From: CALLJL01 sp964627255
Lineage (GTDB): Bacteria; Acidobacteriota; Aminicenantia; Aminicenantales; CALLJL01
NCBI GenBank assembly: GCA_964627255.1
Contig: CAZVIN010000073.1
Span: forward strand, 1-64,000
DNA length: 64,000 nucleotides
Reading direction: 5' to 3'
Position numbers and translations under genes: made by a program. The first letter of the stretch is position 1, and each line of letters begins with the position of its first letter. Below, piece by piece: positions 22,060 to 30,391 of the stretch. A model generated the notes under the pieces. It saw nothing but the letters and a program-made list of their open reading frames with translations. It was not told the DNA's origin and did not search any database.

Positions 22060-23838
22060 GTGAATAAAGGCAATAAAGGCCAAGAAGAAACTCCGTCTGA
22101 AGCCCAGCAGCCGAGTTTAGAAACTTTACGGCACAGTGCGGCCCATCTTTTAGCTCATGCCGTTACTGACCTTTATCCCGAGACTAAATACGGTATCGGG
22201 CCGGCAGTGGAAAACGGTTTTTATTACGATTTCTATCGAGAGCAACCGTTTACTCCGGAGGATTTGGCTAAGATTGAAGGGAGAATGCACGAGCTGGCTT
22301 CGGCTGACCTACCGATTGAAAAAATTATTCTCTCGCGACAAGATGCGATGGACCTTTTCCGCCGCCGTGGCCAGAACCTGAAGGTGGAATTGATTGAAGA
22401 AAAAGCGGGCTCAGAAGTCACCTGCTACCGTCAGGGTGATTTTATTGATTTTTGCCTTGGACCTCACGTTCCCAGCACCGCCTATTTGAAAAACTTCAAA
22501 CTTCTCTCTGTGTCCGGGGCTTACTGGAAGGGTGATGAAAAGGGATTGCAGTTGCAGCGGATTTACGGGACCGCCTTTTTTACGGCTGAAGAGCTGGAAC
22601 GCTATCTTCGCCTCCTTGAAGAAGCCAAAAAACGAGACCATCGCCGCTTGGGGGTCGAGCTGGACCTTTTCAGTTTTCATGAAGACTTGGGAGGCGGCTT
22701 AGTTCTCTGGCATCCTCGCGGGGCCACGGTTAGACGTCTTATCGAGAATTTTTGGCGGGAAGAACATCGGCGCGACGATTATGATTTTCTCTACACGCCG
22801 CATATTGCTAAACTTGATGTCTGGAGAAGAAGCGGCCACACTGAATTTTACGAGGCGATGTATCCGCCAATCCGGACCGAAGGAATTGACTACCAACTTA
22901 AGCCGATGAACTGCCCTTTTCATATTATGGTTTATCAGTCTCGCCAGCGGAGTTATCGCGACTTGCCGCTTCGTTACGCTGAGTTAGGGACCGTGTATCG
23001 TTTTGAACGCGGGGGCGTGCTTCATGGCTTATTGCGGGTGCGAGGGTTTACCCAGGACGATGCTCATATCTTTTGTCGCGAAGACCAATTAGAAGAGGAA
23101 ATCCTCGGGGTAATTAATTTAGCTCGCCGACTTCTTACTGCCTTTGGCTTTACCAGCTATGATATTTTTCTTTCTACCCGGCCCGATAAATTTGTCGGCC
23201 GAATTGAAGATTGGGAGAAAGCCACGAAGGCCCTTCAGCAGGCCTTAGAAAGAGCCCAGCTGCCTTTTTCTATTGATGAGGGCGAAGGAGTTTTTTACGG
23301 CCCAAAGATTGACATCAAAATTAAGGATGCTCTCCAGCGCTCCTGGCAATGCACGACGGTTCAGTTAGATTTTAACCTGGCCGAAAGGTTCAACCTGACC
23401 TATACGGGTGAAGACGGTGCGGCGCACCGACCATACCTAATTCATCGAGCCCTTCTCGGTTCCCTAGAGCGGTTTTTTGGGGTTTTGGTTGAACATTATA
23501 ACGGCAATTTTCCTCTCTGGCTGGCGCCGGTTCAAGTAATCCTTTTGCCGATTGCCGAAAGACATCATGAATACGCCGTCGCCCTAAAGAAAGAATTCAA
23601 GGCTAAAGGATTGAGGTGTGAGGTCGACTTGAGCCGGGAAAAGATAGGTTACAAAATTCGCGAGGCTGAAACTAATAAAATCCCGCTGATGCTCATCCTT
23701 GGTGATAAAGAATCAAGCCGGAAGACGGTTTCGCTGCGAGTCCATGGTCAGGGTGATAAAGGAGAAATGGCGGTAGAAGAATTCTTAACCCAAGTCCTTT
23801 CCTTAGACCAAAATAAATCCTTAACAATTGAATTTTGA
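22060..23838 (+). CDS. thrS: Threonyl-tRNA synthetase lacking the TGS domain
   Basis: Charges tRNA-Thr; class II synthetase of 592 residues. After an unstructured leader of about 20 residues it begins directly in the editing domain with HSAAHLLAHAV and later CYRQGDFIDFCLGPHVP. The catalytic core has MKPMNCPFH (zinc Cys), motif 2 YRFERGGVLHGLLRVRGFTQ, and motif 3 HRALLGSLERF. The anticodon-binding domain covers about 490-592. The N-terminal ubiquitin-like TGS domain of E. coli ThrRS is absent. GTG at 22060 follows GGAGG by 8 bases, and the upstream sequence has stops in frame. Confidence 0.95.
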   Translation: MNKGNKGQEETPSEAQQPSLETLRHSAAHLLAHAVTDLYPETKYGIGPAVENGFYYDFYREQPFTPEDLAKIEGRMHELASADLPIEKIILSRQDAMDLFRRRGQNLKVELIEEKAGSEVTCYRQGDFIDFCLGPHVPSTAYLKNFKLLSVSGAYWKGDEKGLQLQRIYGTAFFTAEELERYLRLLEEAKKRDHRRLGVELDLFSFHEDLGGGLVLWHPRGATVRRLIENFWREEHRRDDYDFLYTPHIAKLDVWRRSGHTEFYEAMYPPIRTEGIDYQLKPMNCPFHIMVYQSRQRSYRDLPLRYAELGTVYRFERGGVLHGLLRVRGFTQDDAHIFCREDQLEEEILGVINLARRLLTAFGFTSYDIFLSTRPDKFVGRIEDWEKATKALQQALERAQLPFSIDEGEGVFYGPKIDIKIKDALQRSWQCTTVQLDFNLAERFNLTYTGEDGAAHRPYLIHRALLGSLERFFGVLVEHYNGNFPLWLAPVQVILLPIAERHHEYAVALKKEFKAKGLRCEVDLSREKIGYKIREAETNKIPLMLILGDKESSRKTVSLRVHGQGDKGEMAVEEFLTQVLSLDQNKSLTIEF

Positions 23839-23850
23839 AGGAGGTCAAGC

Positions 23851-24501
23851 ATTTTTCGGAAACCAATTCCTTATCCGGTAAAAAAGGCTAAACCCCATAG
23901 GATTAATGAAATGATTTTAGCCCGTGAGGTGCGAGTGATCGATGATGAAAAAAAACAGGTGGGCGTGCTGCCCCTTTCAGAGGCCCTAAACTTAGCGAGA
24001 CAGAAGGGTTTAGATTTGGTGGAAGTAGCACCCGAAGCCAAGCCGCCGGTGTGTCGAATCATGGATTACGGGAAGTTCCTGTATGAACAGCACAAGCGAG
24101 CTCATGAAGCTAAGAAACACCAGAAACAGTCCCAGCTTAAAGAGATCAAATTTCGGCCAAAAATCAGCGGCCATGATTATCATTTTAAGTTGAAGCACAT
24201 CCAGAGGTTTCTCGAAGAGGGCAACAAAGTGAAAATTACGGTTATGCTCCGGGGCCGGGAGAAGGCTCGACCGGAGTTGGGGCAGCAGATCCTTGACCGC
24301 CTCTTGACCGATATTGCAGGCTACGGTCGGCAGGATGGAGAGACTAAGCACCATGATTGGGCTTTATCTTTATTAGTCGTCCCGACAGGAAAAACGGTGA
24401 AAACAGGAGGACAGGATGCCAAAGCTAAAAACTCACAAGGGAGCTCAGAAGAGGTTCAAAGTAACCGCCAAAAAGAAAATTCTTCGGAGCCGGGCCAATA
24501 A
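23851..24501 (+). CDS. infC: Translation initiation factor IF-3, with ATT start codon
   Basis: Prevents 70S association and polices start-codon choice. The IF-3 N-domain motif RINEMILAREVRVIDD needs residues upstream of the first ATG (23911). In frame, 60 bases earlier, ATT at 23851 follows AAGGAGGT by 5 bases. ATT or other rare starts are the family hallmark of infC autoregulation. The product is 216 residues. The C-domain ends near LVVPTG; a tail of about 35 hydrophilic residues runs on and overlaps rpmI by 86 bases in another frame. It is followed by rpmI and rplT in the classical IF3-L35-L20 operon. Confidence 0.93.
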   Translation: MFRKPIPYPVKKAKPHRINEMILAREVRVIDDEKKQVGVLPLSEALNLARQKGLDLVEVAPEAKPPVCRIMDYGKFLYEQHKRAHEAKKHQKQSQLKEIKFRPKISGHDYHFKLKHIQRFLEEGNKVKITVMLRGREKARPELGQQILDRLLTDIAGYGRQDGETKHHDWALSLLVVPTGKTVKTGGQDAKAKNSQGSSEEVQSNRQKENSSEPGQ

Positions 24502-24616
24502 AAGTCATCTGCTGACGGGCAAAAGCGCCCGCCGGACCCGTCGTTTGAAGAAAAAAGCCCAGGTGGCAGCCTCAGAGAGGGCCTTGGTTAAGAAGATGCT
24601 TCCTTATGCTTTCTAA
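24416..24616 (+). CDS. rpmI: 50S ribosomal protein L35
   Basis: 66 residues, MPKLKTHKGAQKRFKVTAKK at the N-terminus, the standard L35 beginning, with the NKSHLL block and a Lys/Arg-rich tail. GGAGGA six bases before the ATG is a strong ribosome site. The gene starts inside the 3' end of infC, overlapping by 86 bases in a different frame. rplT follows after 15 bases. Confidence 0.96.
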   Translation: MPKLKTHKGAQKRFKVTAKKKILRSRANKSHLLTGKSARRTRRLKKKAQVAASERALVKKMLPYAF

Positions 24617-24631
24617 AGAAAGGAGTTAGCG

Positions 24632-24991
24632 ATGCCGCGCGTAAAGAGGGGACCCAGAAAAAAGGAAAGACGCAAAAAGATATTAAAATTAGCCAAGGGC
24701 TATTGGGGAGCTAAAAGTCGCAACTACCGGACCGCAAAGGAAGCGGTGGAAAAATCCCTTCTCTATGCTTACCGCGACCGTCGGAACCGAAAAAGAGATT
24801 TTCGCCGCCTCTGGATTATTCGCATCAAAGCGGCCTCGGAAGCCAACGGACTTAGCTATAACCGTTTTATCCATGGGTTAAAAAAACTGGGAGTCGAGCT
24901 CGACCGACGGGTGTTAGCCGAGTTAGCCGTGCAAAACCCCGCGACTTTTCGCCGAATTGTGGAACGCATTAAGGAGGCTATTGCGGCTTAA
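24632..24991 (+). CDS. rplT: 50S ribosomal protein L20
   Basis: 119 residues, MPRVKRGPRKKERRKKILKL at the N-terminus, then the conserved SRNYRTAKEAVEKSL, YAYRDRRNRKRDFRRLWI and NGLSYNRFIHGLK blocks. In several bacteria L20 represses its own operon by binding the leader; no such leader structure was tested here. AAAGGAG precedes the ATG. pheS begins just after the stop. Confidence 0.97.
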   Translation: MPRVKRGPRKKERRKKILKLAKGYWGAKSRNYRTAKEAVEKSLLYAYRDRRNRKRDFRRLWIIRIKAASEANGLSYNRFIHGLKKLGVELDRRVLAELAVQNPATFRRIVERIKEAIAA

Positions 24992-24992
24992 G

Positions 24993-26030
24993 ATGAAGAC
25001 AGTTCAGGAAGAAATCGAGGCCTGCCGTCAGGCGTTTCAGGCGGCCCTGGTAAAAATAAAAGATAAGGCTTCTCTTGAAGAAACCAGAGCTGATTTTTTG
25101 GGGAGAAAAAGAGGCCGGCTAACCGCTCTTTTTGAAGCATTCAAAAACCTACCGGCGGAGGAGAAACCGGTCATCGGTCGAGAACTTAACGCTCTTAAAG
25201 CGGAATTCTTGCAGGCCTTGGAAGCGAAAGAAAAGGATTTTTCCCGAGAGAAAGGTGAAAAAAAAGAAAGCCTGGACTTAACTCTCCCCGGCAAGCAGCG
25301 TTCCTTGGGTTCGCCTCATCCAGTTAAGCTTTTTTTGGAAGAGATAGCCAAAATTTTTTTGACCATGGGTTTTGCGATTGAGGAAGGGCCAGAAATTGAG
25401 ACCGATTATTACAATTTCGAAGCCCTGAATTTCCCGCCGCACCACCCCGCTCGGGATAGTTGGGATACGCTTTATTTAAGCGAAGGCTGGCTGCTTAGAA
25501 CCCACACCTCCCCAGTTCAAGTACGCGTTATGGAAAGGCAACGGCCGCCTATTCGGATTATCGTGCCTGGCCGCGTTTTTCGCCGCGAAGCCATCGACCC
25601 CACGCATCTGCCGATGTTTTATCAGGTCGAAGGACTGTTGGTCGACGAAGGGGTGAGCTTTGCCCACCTTAAAGGAACCTTAGAATATTTTCTCCGGGCT
25701 CTTTTCGGCGAAAAAACCAAAGTGCGTTTCCGGCCAAGTTTCTTCCCTTTTACCGAGCCTTCGGCTGAGGTAGACATCGAGTGTACAGTTTGCCAGGGGC
25801 GGCTACCGTCGTGTTCTGTCTGTGGCGGGTCTGGGTGGAAAGAAGTGTTAGGTGCAGGCATGGTTGACCCGCAGGTTTTAAAAAATGTTAACATTGACCC
25901 TGAACGCTATTCAGGCTGGGCTTTTGGCCTGGGGATTGAGCGCACTGCCATGCTCTTTTTCGGCATCAATGATATGCGCCATTTTTATGAAAACGATTTA
26001 CGCTTCCTGAGACAGTTTCGAAGACAATGA
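24993..26030 (+). CDS. pheS: Phenylalanyl-tRNA synthetase alpha subunit
   Basis: 345 residues. The N-terminal coiled coil (about 1-85) is followed by the class II core with RTHTSPVQVRVM, a motif 2 segment PGRVFRREAIDPTH, a FTEPSAEVDIEC segment and the terminal GAGMVDPQVL and WAFGLGIERTAM. ATG at 24993 is chosen since MKTVQEEIE is a normal beginning and longer frames would enter rplT. AAGGAGG lies 15 bases upstream, rather far, so coupling to rplT is likely. The stop overlaps pheT (ATGA). Confidence 0.96.
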   Translation: MKTVQEEIEACRQAFQAALVKIKDKASLEETRADFLGRKRGRLTALFEAFKNLPAEEKPVIGRELNALKAEFLQALEAKEKDFSREKGEKKESLDLTLPGKQRSLGSPHPVKLFLEEIAKIFLTMGFAIEEGPEIETDYYNFEALNFPPHHPARDSWDTLYLSEGWLLRTHTSPVQVRVMERQRPPIRIIVPGRVFRREAIDPTHLPMFYQVEGLLVDEGVSFAHLKGTLEYFLRALFGEKTKVRFRPSFFPFTEPSAEVDIECTVCQGRLPSCSVCGGSGWKEVLGAGMVDPQVLKNVNIDPERYSGWAFGLGIERTAMLFFGINDMRHFYENDLRFLRQFRRQ

Positions 26031-28081
26031 AAATTAGTTATGACTGGCTGAAGGATTTCATCGACCTTCCTTTGTCTCCATCGGAGCTCGTGGGCTTGCT
26101 CAATCATTTAGGCTTGATGGTAGAGAAGGTAGAGGAGAAAGAGGGAGAGATTGTTCTTGAAATAGAGACCTACGCTAACCGACCTGATACGCTGGGCCAC
26201 TTGGGAATAGCTCGAGAAGTGGCTGCGGCCTTAAAAATTAAATTGAAAGAGAAGCCTTGGCCGGTCAAAGAAATTCCTGTTCTTAGCTCCAGTTTAATCA
26301 GTGTTGAAATCTTTGACCCTGACCTTTGCCCCCGCTATTGCGGGGTCGTGGTCCGGGAGGTCAAGGTTGGTCCCTCGCCCGCCTGGCTGAAACGTCGCTT
26401 GGAAGCCGTCGGTTTGAGGTCAATCAATAACGTGGTAGATGTAACTAATTATGTCCTAATGGCCACCGGCCAGCCTATTCATGCCTTTGACCTCAGCCGG
26501 CTGGCCGGGCCGAGAATTGTCGTGCGCCGAGCCCGAAAAGGGGAGAAGCTCCGGATTCTTGGCGGGGTCATTGTCGACCTTCCACCTGAAAGCCTGGTAA
26601 TCGCCGACGCCGAAAAACCTGTCGCTTTGGCGGGAATAATCGGGGGCGAAGATTCAGCGGTAACTGAAACTACTGCTGATGTCTTCATCGAGAGCGCGTG
26701 TTTTAATCCTATCTCAGTCCGGCAGACAAGGCAGCGGTTGGGCTTAGACACTGACGCTGCTTATCGTTTTGAGCGCGGGTCTGATATTTCTTACCCTCCG
26801 GCAGCCGCTCGTTTAGCCGCTTCCTTGCTAACAGAATTTGGCGGCAAAATGACCCAGGGCGTTATCGACATCTATCCCCAGCCTTATCGCCCGAAAGAAA
26901 TCCTCCTCCGATTGAACCGGGTCGAAGAGCTTCTCGGGGTTAAAATAGAGAGGGATTTTATCAGCTCTCTGCTCCTGTTTCTTGGTTTCGAGACGCAAAG
27001 TTTGAACGAGTCAAGCTTTTTGGTCCGCATTCCCAGCCACCGCGTCGATATTGAGAGAGAAGCTGACCTTATCGAAGAGGTCGCCCGCTTTTATGGCTAT
27101 GACCGTATTCCTTCCGTTCTTCCCCCGCTCAAGGTGCTCGAACGGCCGCCGGAGCGGTGGCGGGAACAGGTTGAAAAGCTAAGGCTTACTCTTTTCCATC
27201 AAGGCTTTGACGAAGTCCTGAATTTTAGTTTTTCTGACCCCGAAAAAGAAAAGGCGTTTAACACCGGCTTTCAACCCATAAGCCTCAGCAACCCCCTTTC
27301 CCAGCGTTACTCGCTATTGAGAACCACTCTCTTGGGCGGTCTTTTAGAAAATATTGCCTATAATCAAAAGCGCGGGGCGGCCGGAGTCAACATTTTTGAG
27401 CTGGGCAACATTTACTATTATGATAATAGTTCCCCTGCAGAAAAATTTTACTTGGCCCTCGCCGCTAACGGCTGGGTGGATGAACCCGGCTGGGCTGGCC
27501 AAGGTGAAAAAGCTGATTTCTTTTATTTAAAAGGGACCTGTGAACTCCTGTTGCGGGAGCTCAGGTATGAACCTTTTTCTTTTCGACTGACTGAGCATTC
27601 CTTTTTTGATGCCCAATCCTGTCTGAGCCTGGAAGTTAAAGGAGATGTAGTTGGCTATTTGGGGAGGATAAAGCCAGAGCTCATGGCTTTGTTTGAAGTG
27701 GAAGGAGAGGTTTTGGCCGCAGAGATTAACCTGTCACTTCTTCTTTCTAAACAACCCCGTCCATTTAGCTATGTACCTGTAGCTCGTTTCCCGGCTATAA
27801 TCCGGGATATCTCATTTGTCGTTCCTGATGAGATACCCTATGAGACGATTCGGCAATCTATCGAGAATCTTAACTTGCCCCATTTAGAAAGCTTTGCCCT
27901 TGTCGACCGTTTCGCCAGTCCTAAATTGGGAGAAAACGTTGTCAGCATTACCCTGCGGTTTATTTATCGCCATCCCCACCGGACTCTTTTGACTGAAGAA
28001 GCAGACCGCTTAGATAGCCGCGTTATTAGCCATCTCCGCTCTACTTTCCAGGCGAAATTAAGAGAAGGAGGCGCCAATTGA
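26027..28081 (+). CDS. pheT: Phenylalanyl-tRNA synthetase beta subunit, short form
   Basis: 684 residues against about 790 in most bacteria. The N-terminal MKISYDWLKDFIDLPLSPSE leads, within about 40 residues, straight into the B1 part (ETYANRPDTLGHLGIARE). The EMAP-like tRNA-binding OB domain (B2) that normally interrupts it is absent. The B3/B4 editing region, B5, the catalytic-like core and the C-terminal FDX-ACB anticodon-binding domain (about 590-684, FPAIIRDISFVVPDEI) are present. It starts with an ATGA overlap with pheS. Confidence 0.95.
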   Translation: MKISYDWLKDFIDLPLSPSELVGLLNHLGLMVEKVEEKEGEIVLEIETYANRPDTLGHLGIAREVAAALKIKLKEKPWPVKEIPVLSSSLISVEIFDPDLCPRYCGVVVREVKVGPSPAWLKRRLEAVGLRSINNVVDVTNYVLMATGQPIHAFDLSRLAGPRIVVRRARKGEKLRILGGVIVDLPPESLVIADAEKPVALAGIIGGEDSAVTETTADVFIESACFNPISVRQTRQRLGLDTDAAYRFERGSDISYPPAAARLAASLLTEFGGKMTQGVIDIYPQPYRPKEILLRLNRVEELLGVKIERDFISSLLLFLGFETQSLNESSFLVRIPSHRVDIEREADLIEEVARFYGYDRIPSVLPPLKVLERPPERWREQVEKLRLTLFHQGFDEVLNFSFSDPEKEKAFNTGFQPISLSNPLSQRYSLLRTTLLGGLLENIAYNQKRGAAGVNIFELGNIYYYDNSSPAEKFYLALAANGWVDEPGWAGQGEKADFFYLKGTCELLLRELRYEPFSFRLTEHSFFDAQSCLSLEVKGDVVGYLGRIKPELMALFEVEGEVLAAEINLSLLLSKQPRPFSYVPVARFPAIIRDISFVVPDEIPYETIRQSIENLNLPHLESFALVDRFASPKLGENVVSITLRFIYRHPHRTLLTEEADRLDSRVISHLRSTFQAKLREGGAN

Positions 28082-28338
28082 CTTCTGAAATGGAAAGAAT
28101 TACAATCCTGGAGGGGAAGATAGGACAAATAATAGAATATATTAACCGACTAACCAACGAGAATGAAAAGTTGCGGCAGCAGGTAAAGGAACTTAAAGCT
28201 AATTTAAAAGATTATGATGAGCAAGCCAAAAAGCTGGCTCGACTTCAGGAAGAAATGGAAAAATACCGGGGCGAGAGGGAAATGTTGAAGGAAAAGGTCG
28301 AGGCGCTAATTAATCAAATCGATAAACTTGGCCTTTAA
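28078..28338 (+). CDS. ZapB-like coiled-coil protein
   Basis: 86 residues almost entirely in heptad pattern (ILEGKIGQIIEYINRLTNENEKL and onward). Its position between pheT and zapA and its size fit a ZapB-like divisome coiled coil that would bridge ZapA and other Z-ring partners (inference; coiled coils are poor evidence of homology). The start is TTG at 28078, overlapping the pheT stop, with GGAGG about 6 bases upstream; ATG at 28090 is the alternative. Confidence 0.65.
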   Translation: MTSEMERITILEGKIGQIIEYINRLTNENEKLRQQVKELKANLKDYDEQAKKLARLQEEMEKYRGEREMLKEKVEALINQIDKLGL

Positions 28339-28661
28339 TGGACAAAATTATTGAAATCGAAATTTTTCGTCAAAAATATAAAATTCGGGTCAAAGGAGAT
28401 GAGGACGAAAAGTACGTTAGCCTCTTGACTTCTTATGTGGACCAAAAAATGCACGAGGTAGCCGTGAAATCTAAGTCATCCGACAGTCTAAAGATCGCTG
28501 TCTTGACCGCCTTGAACATTGCTGACGATTATTTTGTTACCAAGAGGCAATTAGACGAGCTTAACCGTGTCCTCTCCCGCTTGGAGAGGGAAATCGGCGA
28601 GGTGGAAACTCGGCTTGACGAATATGGAAGGAACTATGACTCTGTCGATAAAAGTTCGTGA
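28338..28661 (+). CDS. zapA: Cell division protein ZapA
   Basis: 107 residues. Residues 1-48 form the ZapA globular head (IIEIEIFRQKYKIRVKGDED, then YVSLLTSYVDQKMHEV), the middle helix reads KIAVLTALNIADDYF, and the C-terminal coiled coil continues to about residue 100. ZapA tetramers crosslink FtsZ filaments at midcell. It starts with a TAATG overlap with the preceding gene. Confidence 0.9.
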   Translation: MDKIIEIEIFRQKYKIRVKGDEDEKYVSLLTSYVDQKMHEVAVKSKSSDSLKIAVLTALNIADDYFVTKRQLDELNRVLSRLEREIGEVETRLDEYGRNYDSVDKSS

Positions 28662-28758
28662 TTTTTTAGGGGACAATAGGCATTGCCTGGTAATAGATAA
28701 GCTGACCCCTAAAGACTTGGGGTTAGCGGTGACAGGGATTTTGTCTATTCCCGTTTAA
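28636..28758 (+). CDS. Candidate 40-residue gene overlapping zapA
   Basis: ATG at 28636 follows AAGGAA closely and opens 40 codons, MTLSIKVRDFLGDNRHCLVI at the N-terminus, ending in GILSIPV. It overlaps the last 26 bases of zapA in another frame. The composition looks protein-like, but the same bases form a stable RNA fold (28670-28752), so the open frame may be accidental. No family is recognised. Confidence 0.3.
   Translation: MTLSIKVRDFLGDNRHCLVIDKLTPKDLGLAVTGILSIPV
28669..28752 (+). ncRNA. Structured element downstream of zapA, possibly a small RNA or leader
   Basis: GGG-AC-AATAG (28670-28679) pairs with CTATT-CCC (28745-28752). An internal loop follows, then a 9-bp terminal stem GCTGACCCC (28701-28709)/GGGGTTAGC (28719-28727) around a 9-base loop. 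A closing stem, open middle and capped hairpin downstream of zapA recall 6S RNA, whose gene sits there in proteobacteria, but at about 84 bases it is half the usual length. It could equally be a leader of rny. Confidence 0.3.
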
Positions 28759-28828
28759 TGTAGGTTTTTGCCGCCTCCGCCTCTCGCCCTTTTTCTCCTT
28801 TGGTTCGAAGCTTGAGGAGGTAGAGAAG

Positions 28829-30391
28829 GTGAATATAGCGTTATTGTTGGGCGGTGGAGCGCTTTTTCTTTGGATTTTATCCGTAATCTTTTTTCTGGTT
28901 AAAAGAAAATCCGGGGTTCGCTATTTTTTATGGGCTCAGAAAGAAGCCGAAGAAAACTTAAAGAAGGCCAAAGAGGAGGCGAACCGAATTATTCGGGAGG
29001 CAGAAGAGGAGGTTAAGGAAAAGCAGCAGAGTCTCGAGGCTGAACTAGAACGCCAAACCAGGGAGAGACGGCGCAAAATCAATGAACTCGAAAGACGTCT
29101 CTTACATAAAGAGGAACAGTTAGAAAGACGGCTTCAGAATTTAGAGCGCCGGGAAAGAGACCTTTCAACTCGGGAAAGGCGGATTGTCCAGAAGGAAAAA
29201 GAAATAGAAATCCAGGAAGAAAGAGTCAATGCTCTGGTCAAGAGAGCGGCCGAGGAGCTTGAAAGAATCTCGGGTCTGACCCAAGAAGAAGCCAAAAATC
29301 TGTTGCTCAAGCGCCTCGAGGACGAAGCCAAGCTGGAATCAGCCCAGCTTCTCCGCCGGTTAGAGGAGGAAACGCGCGAAAAAAGCAACCTTTTGGCACG
29401 GGAGATTATCAGCCAGGCGATTCAGCGTTCCGCGGCTGAGCACGTCGTGGAAACCACCGTGTCAGTAGTTGATTTGCCTTCTGAAGATATGAAGGGCCGG
29501 ATAATTGGCCGCGAGGGGCGGAATATTCGAGCCTTAGAAATGGCGACGGGTGTGGATATCATTGTCGATGATACGCCGGAAGCGGTGATCCTTTCCAGTT
29601 TTGACCCGATTCGACGGGAATTGGCTCGGCTGGCCATCCAGAAGTTAGTTGTTGACGGCCGGATTCATCCCGCCCGCATAGAGGAAGTAGTCGAGCAAGT
29701 CAAGGCTGAGCTGGAAGAAAAGATTAAGCAAGAGGGTGAGGGTGTGGCCCTAGAATTAAAAGTTCAGAACCTCCATCCAGAGCTGATTAAATTGATAGGA
29801 AAACTAAAGTATCGAACCAGTTACGGCCAGAATGTGCTGCAGCATTCCAAGGAAGTTGCTTATCTGGCGGCGCTGATGGCCCGGGAGCTGGGGGTGGATG
29901 CCGAGGTGGCTCTGAGAGCTGGTCTGCTTCATGATATTGGCAAGGCGGTTGACCGGGAAGTGGAGGGAACGCACACCGAACTTAGCGTCGAGTTAGCTAA
30001 AAAGTATGGTGAATCAGCGGCTGTTGTTCAGGCCATTGCCTCCCACCACCGGGACATTGATTTCCCTTCGGTCGAAGCTGTTTTGGTCCAGGCAGCTGAT
30101 ACTCTTTCCGCCGCCAGGCCCGGAGCCAGGAGAGAACTCTTAGAAACCTATATCCAGAGACTCCAGAAACTGGAGGAAATTGCTAACTCCTTCGAGGGAG
30201 TGAATAAGAGTTTTGCTTTGCAGGCCGGCCGGGAAATTAGAATCATCGTCGATAGCCAGAAAATCTCTGATGACCGAGCCCTGCTTATTGCTAAAGAAAT
30301 TGCCCAAAGAATCAAGGAAGAGTTGGATTATCCTGGCCAGATTAAAGTCACGGTGATTCGAGAAACAAGGGCTGTGGAATATGCGCGATAA
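28829..30391 (+). CDS. rny: Ribonuclease Y
   Basis: Membrane-anchored endoribonuclease starting bulk mRNA decay. 520 residues: an N-terminal transmembrane helix (about 3-22, LLLGGGALFLWILSVIFFLV), a long coiled coil (about 30-190), a KH domain (about 210-275, GRIIGREGRNIRALE) and an HD domain (about 330-430) with HDIGKAVD and ASHHRDIDFPS. Length equals the B. subtilis enzyme. The start is GTG at 28829 with GAGGAGG 8 bases upstream. It overlaps ymdB by 11 bases, the same pairing as in Firmicutes. Confidence 0.96.
   Translation: MNIALLLGGGALFLWILSVIFFLVKRKSGVRYFLWAQKEAEENLKKAKEEANRIIREAEEEVKEKQQSLEAELERQTRERRRKINELERRLLHKEEQLERRLQNLERRERDLSTRERRIVQKEKEIEIQEERVNALVKRAAEELERISGLTQEEAKNLLLKRLEDEAKLESAQLLRRLEEETREKSNLLAREIISQAIQRSAAEHVVETTVSVVDLPSEDMKGRIIGREGRNIRALEMATGVDIIVDDTPEAVILSSFDPIRRELARLAIQKLVVDGRIHPARIEEVVEQVKAELEEKIKQEGEGVALELKVQNLHPELIKLIGKLKYRTSYGQNVLQHSKEVAYLAALMARELGVDAEVALRAGLLHDIGKAVDREVEGTHTELSVELAKKYGESAAVVQAIASHHRDIDFPSVEAVLVQAADTLSAARPGARRELLETYIQRLQKLEEIANSFEGVNKSFALQAGREIRIIVDSQKISDDRALLIAKEIAQRIKEELDYPGQIKVTVIRETRAVEYAR

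Noticed and set aside
28669..28752. Definite assignment of the post-zapA element as 6S RNA
   Set aside because: It is about half the usual length and lacks sequence words I could match; it is reported only as a candidate.
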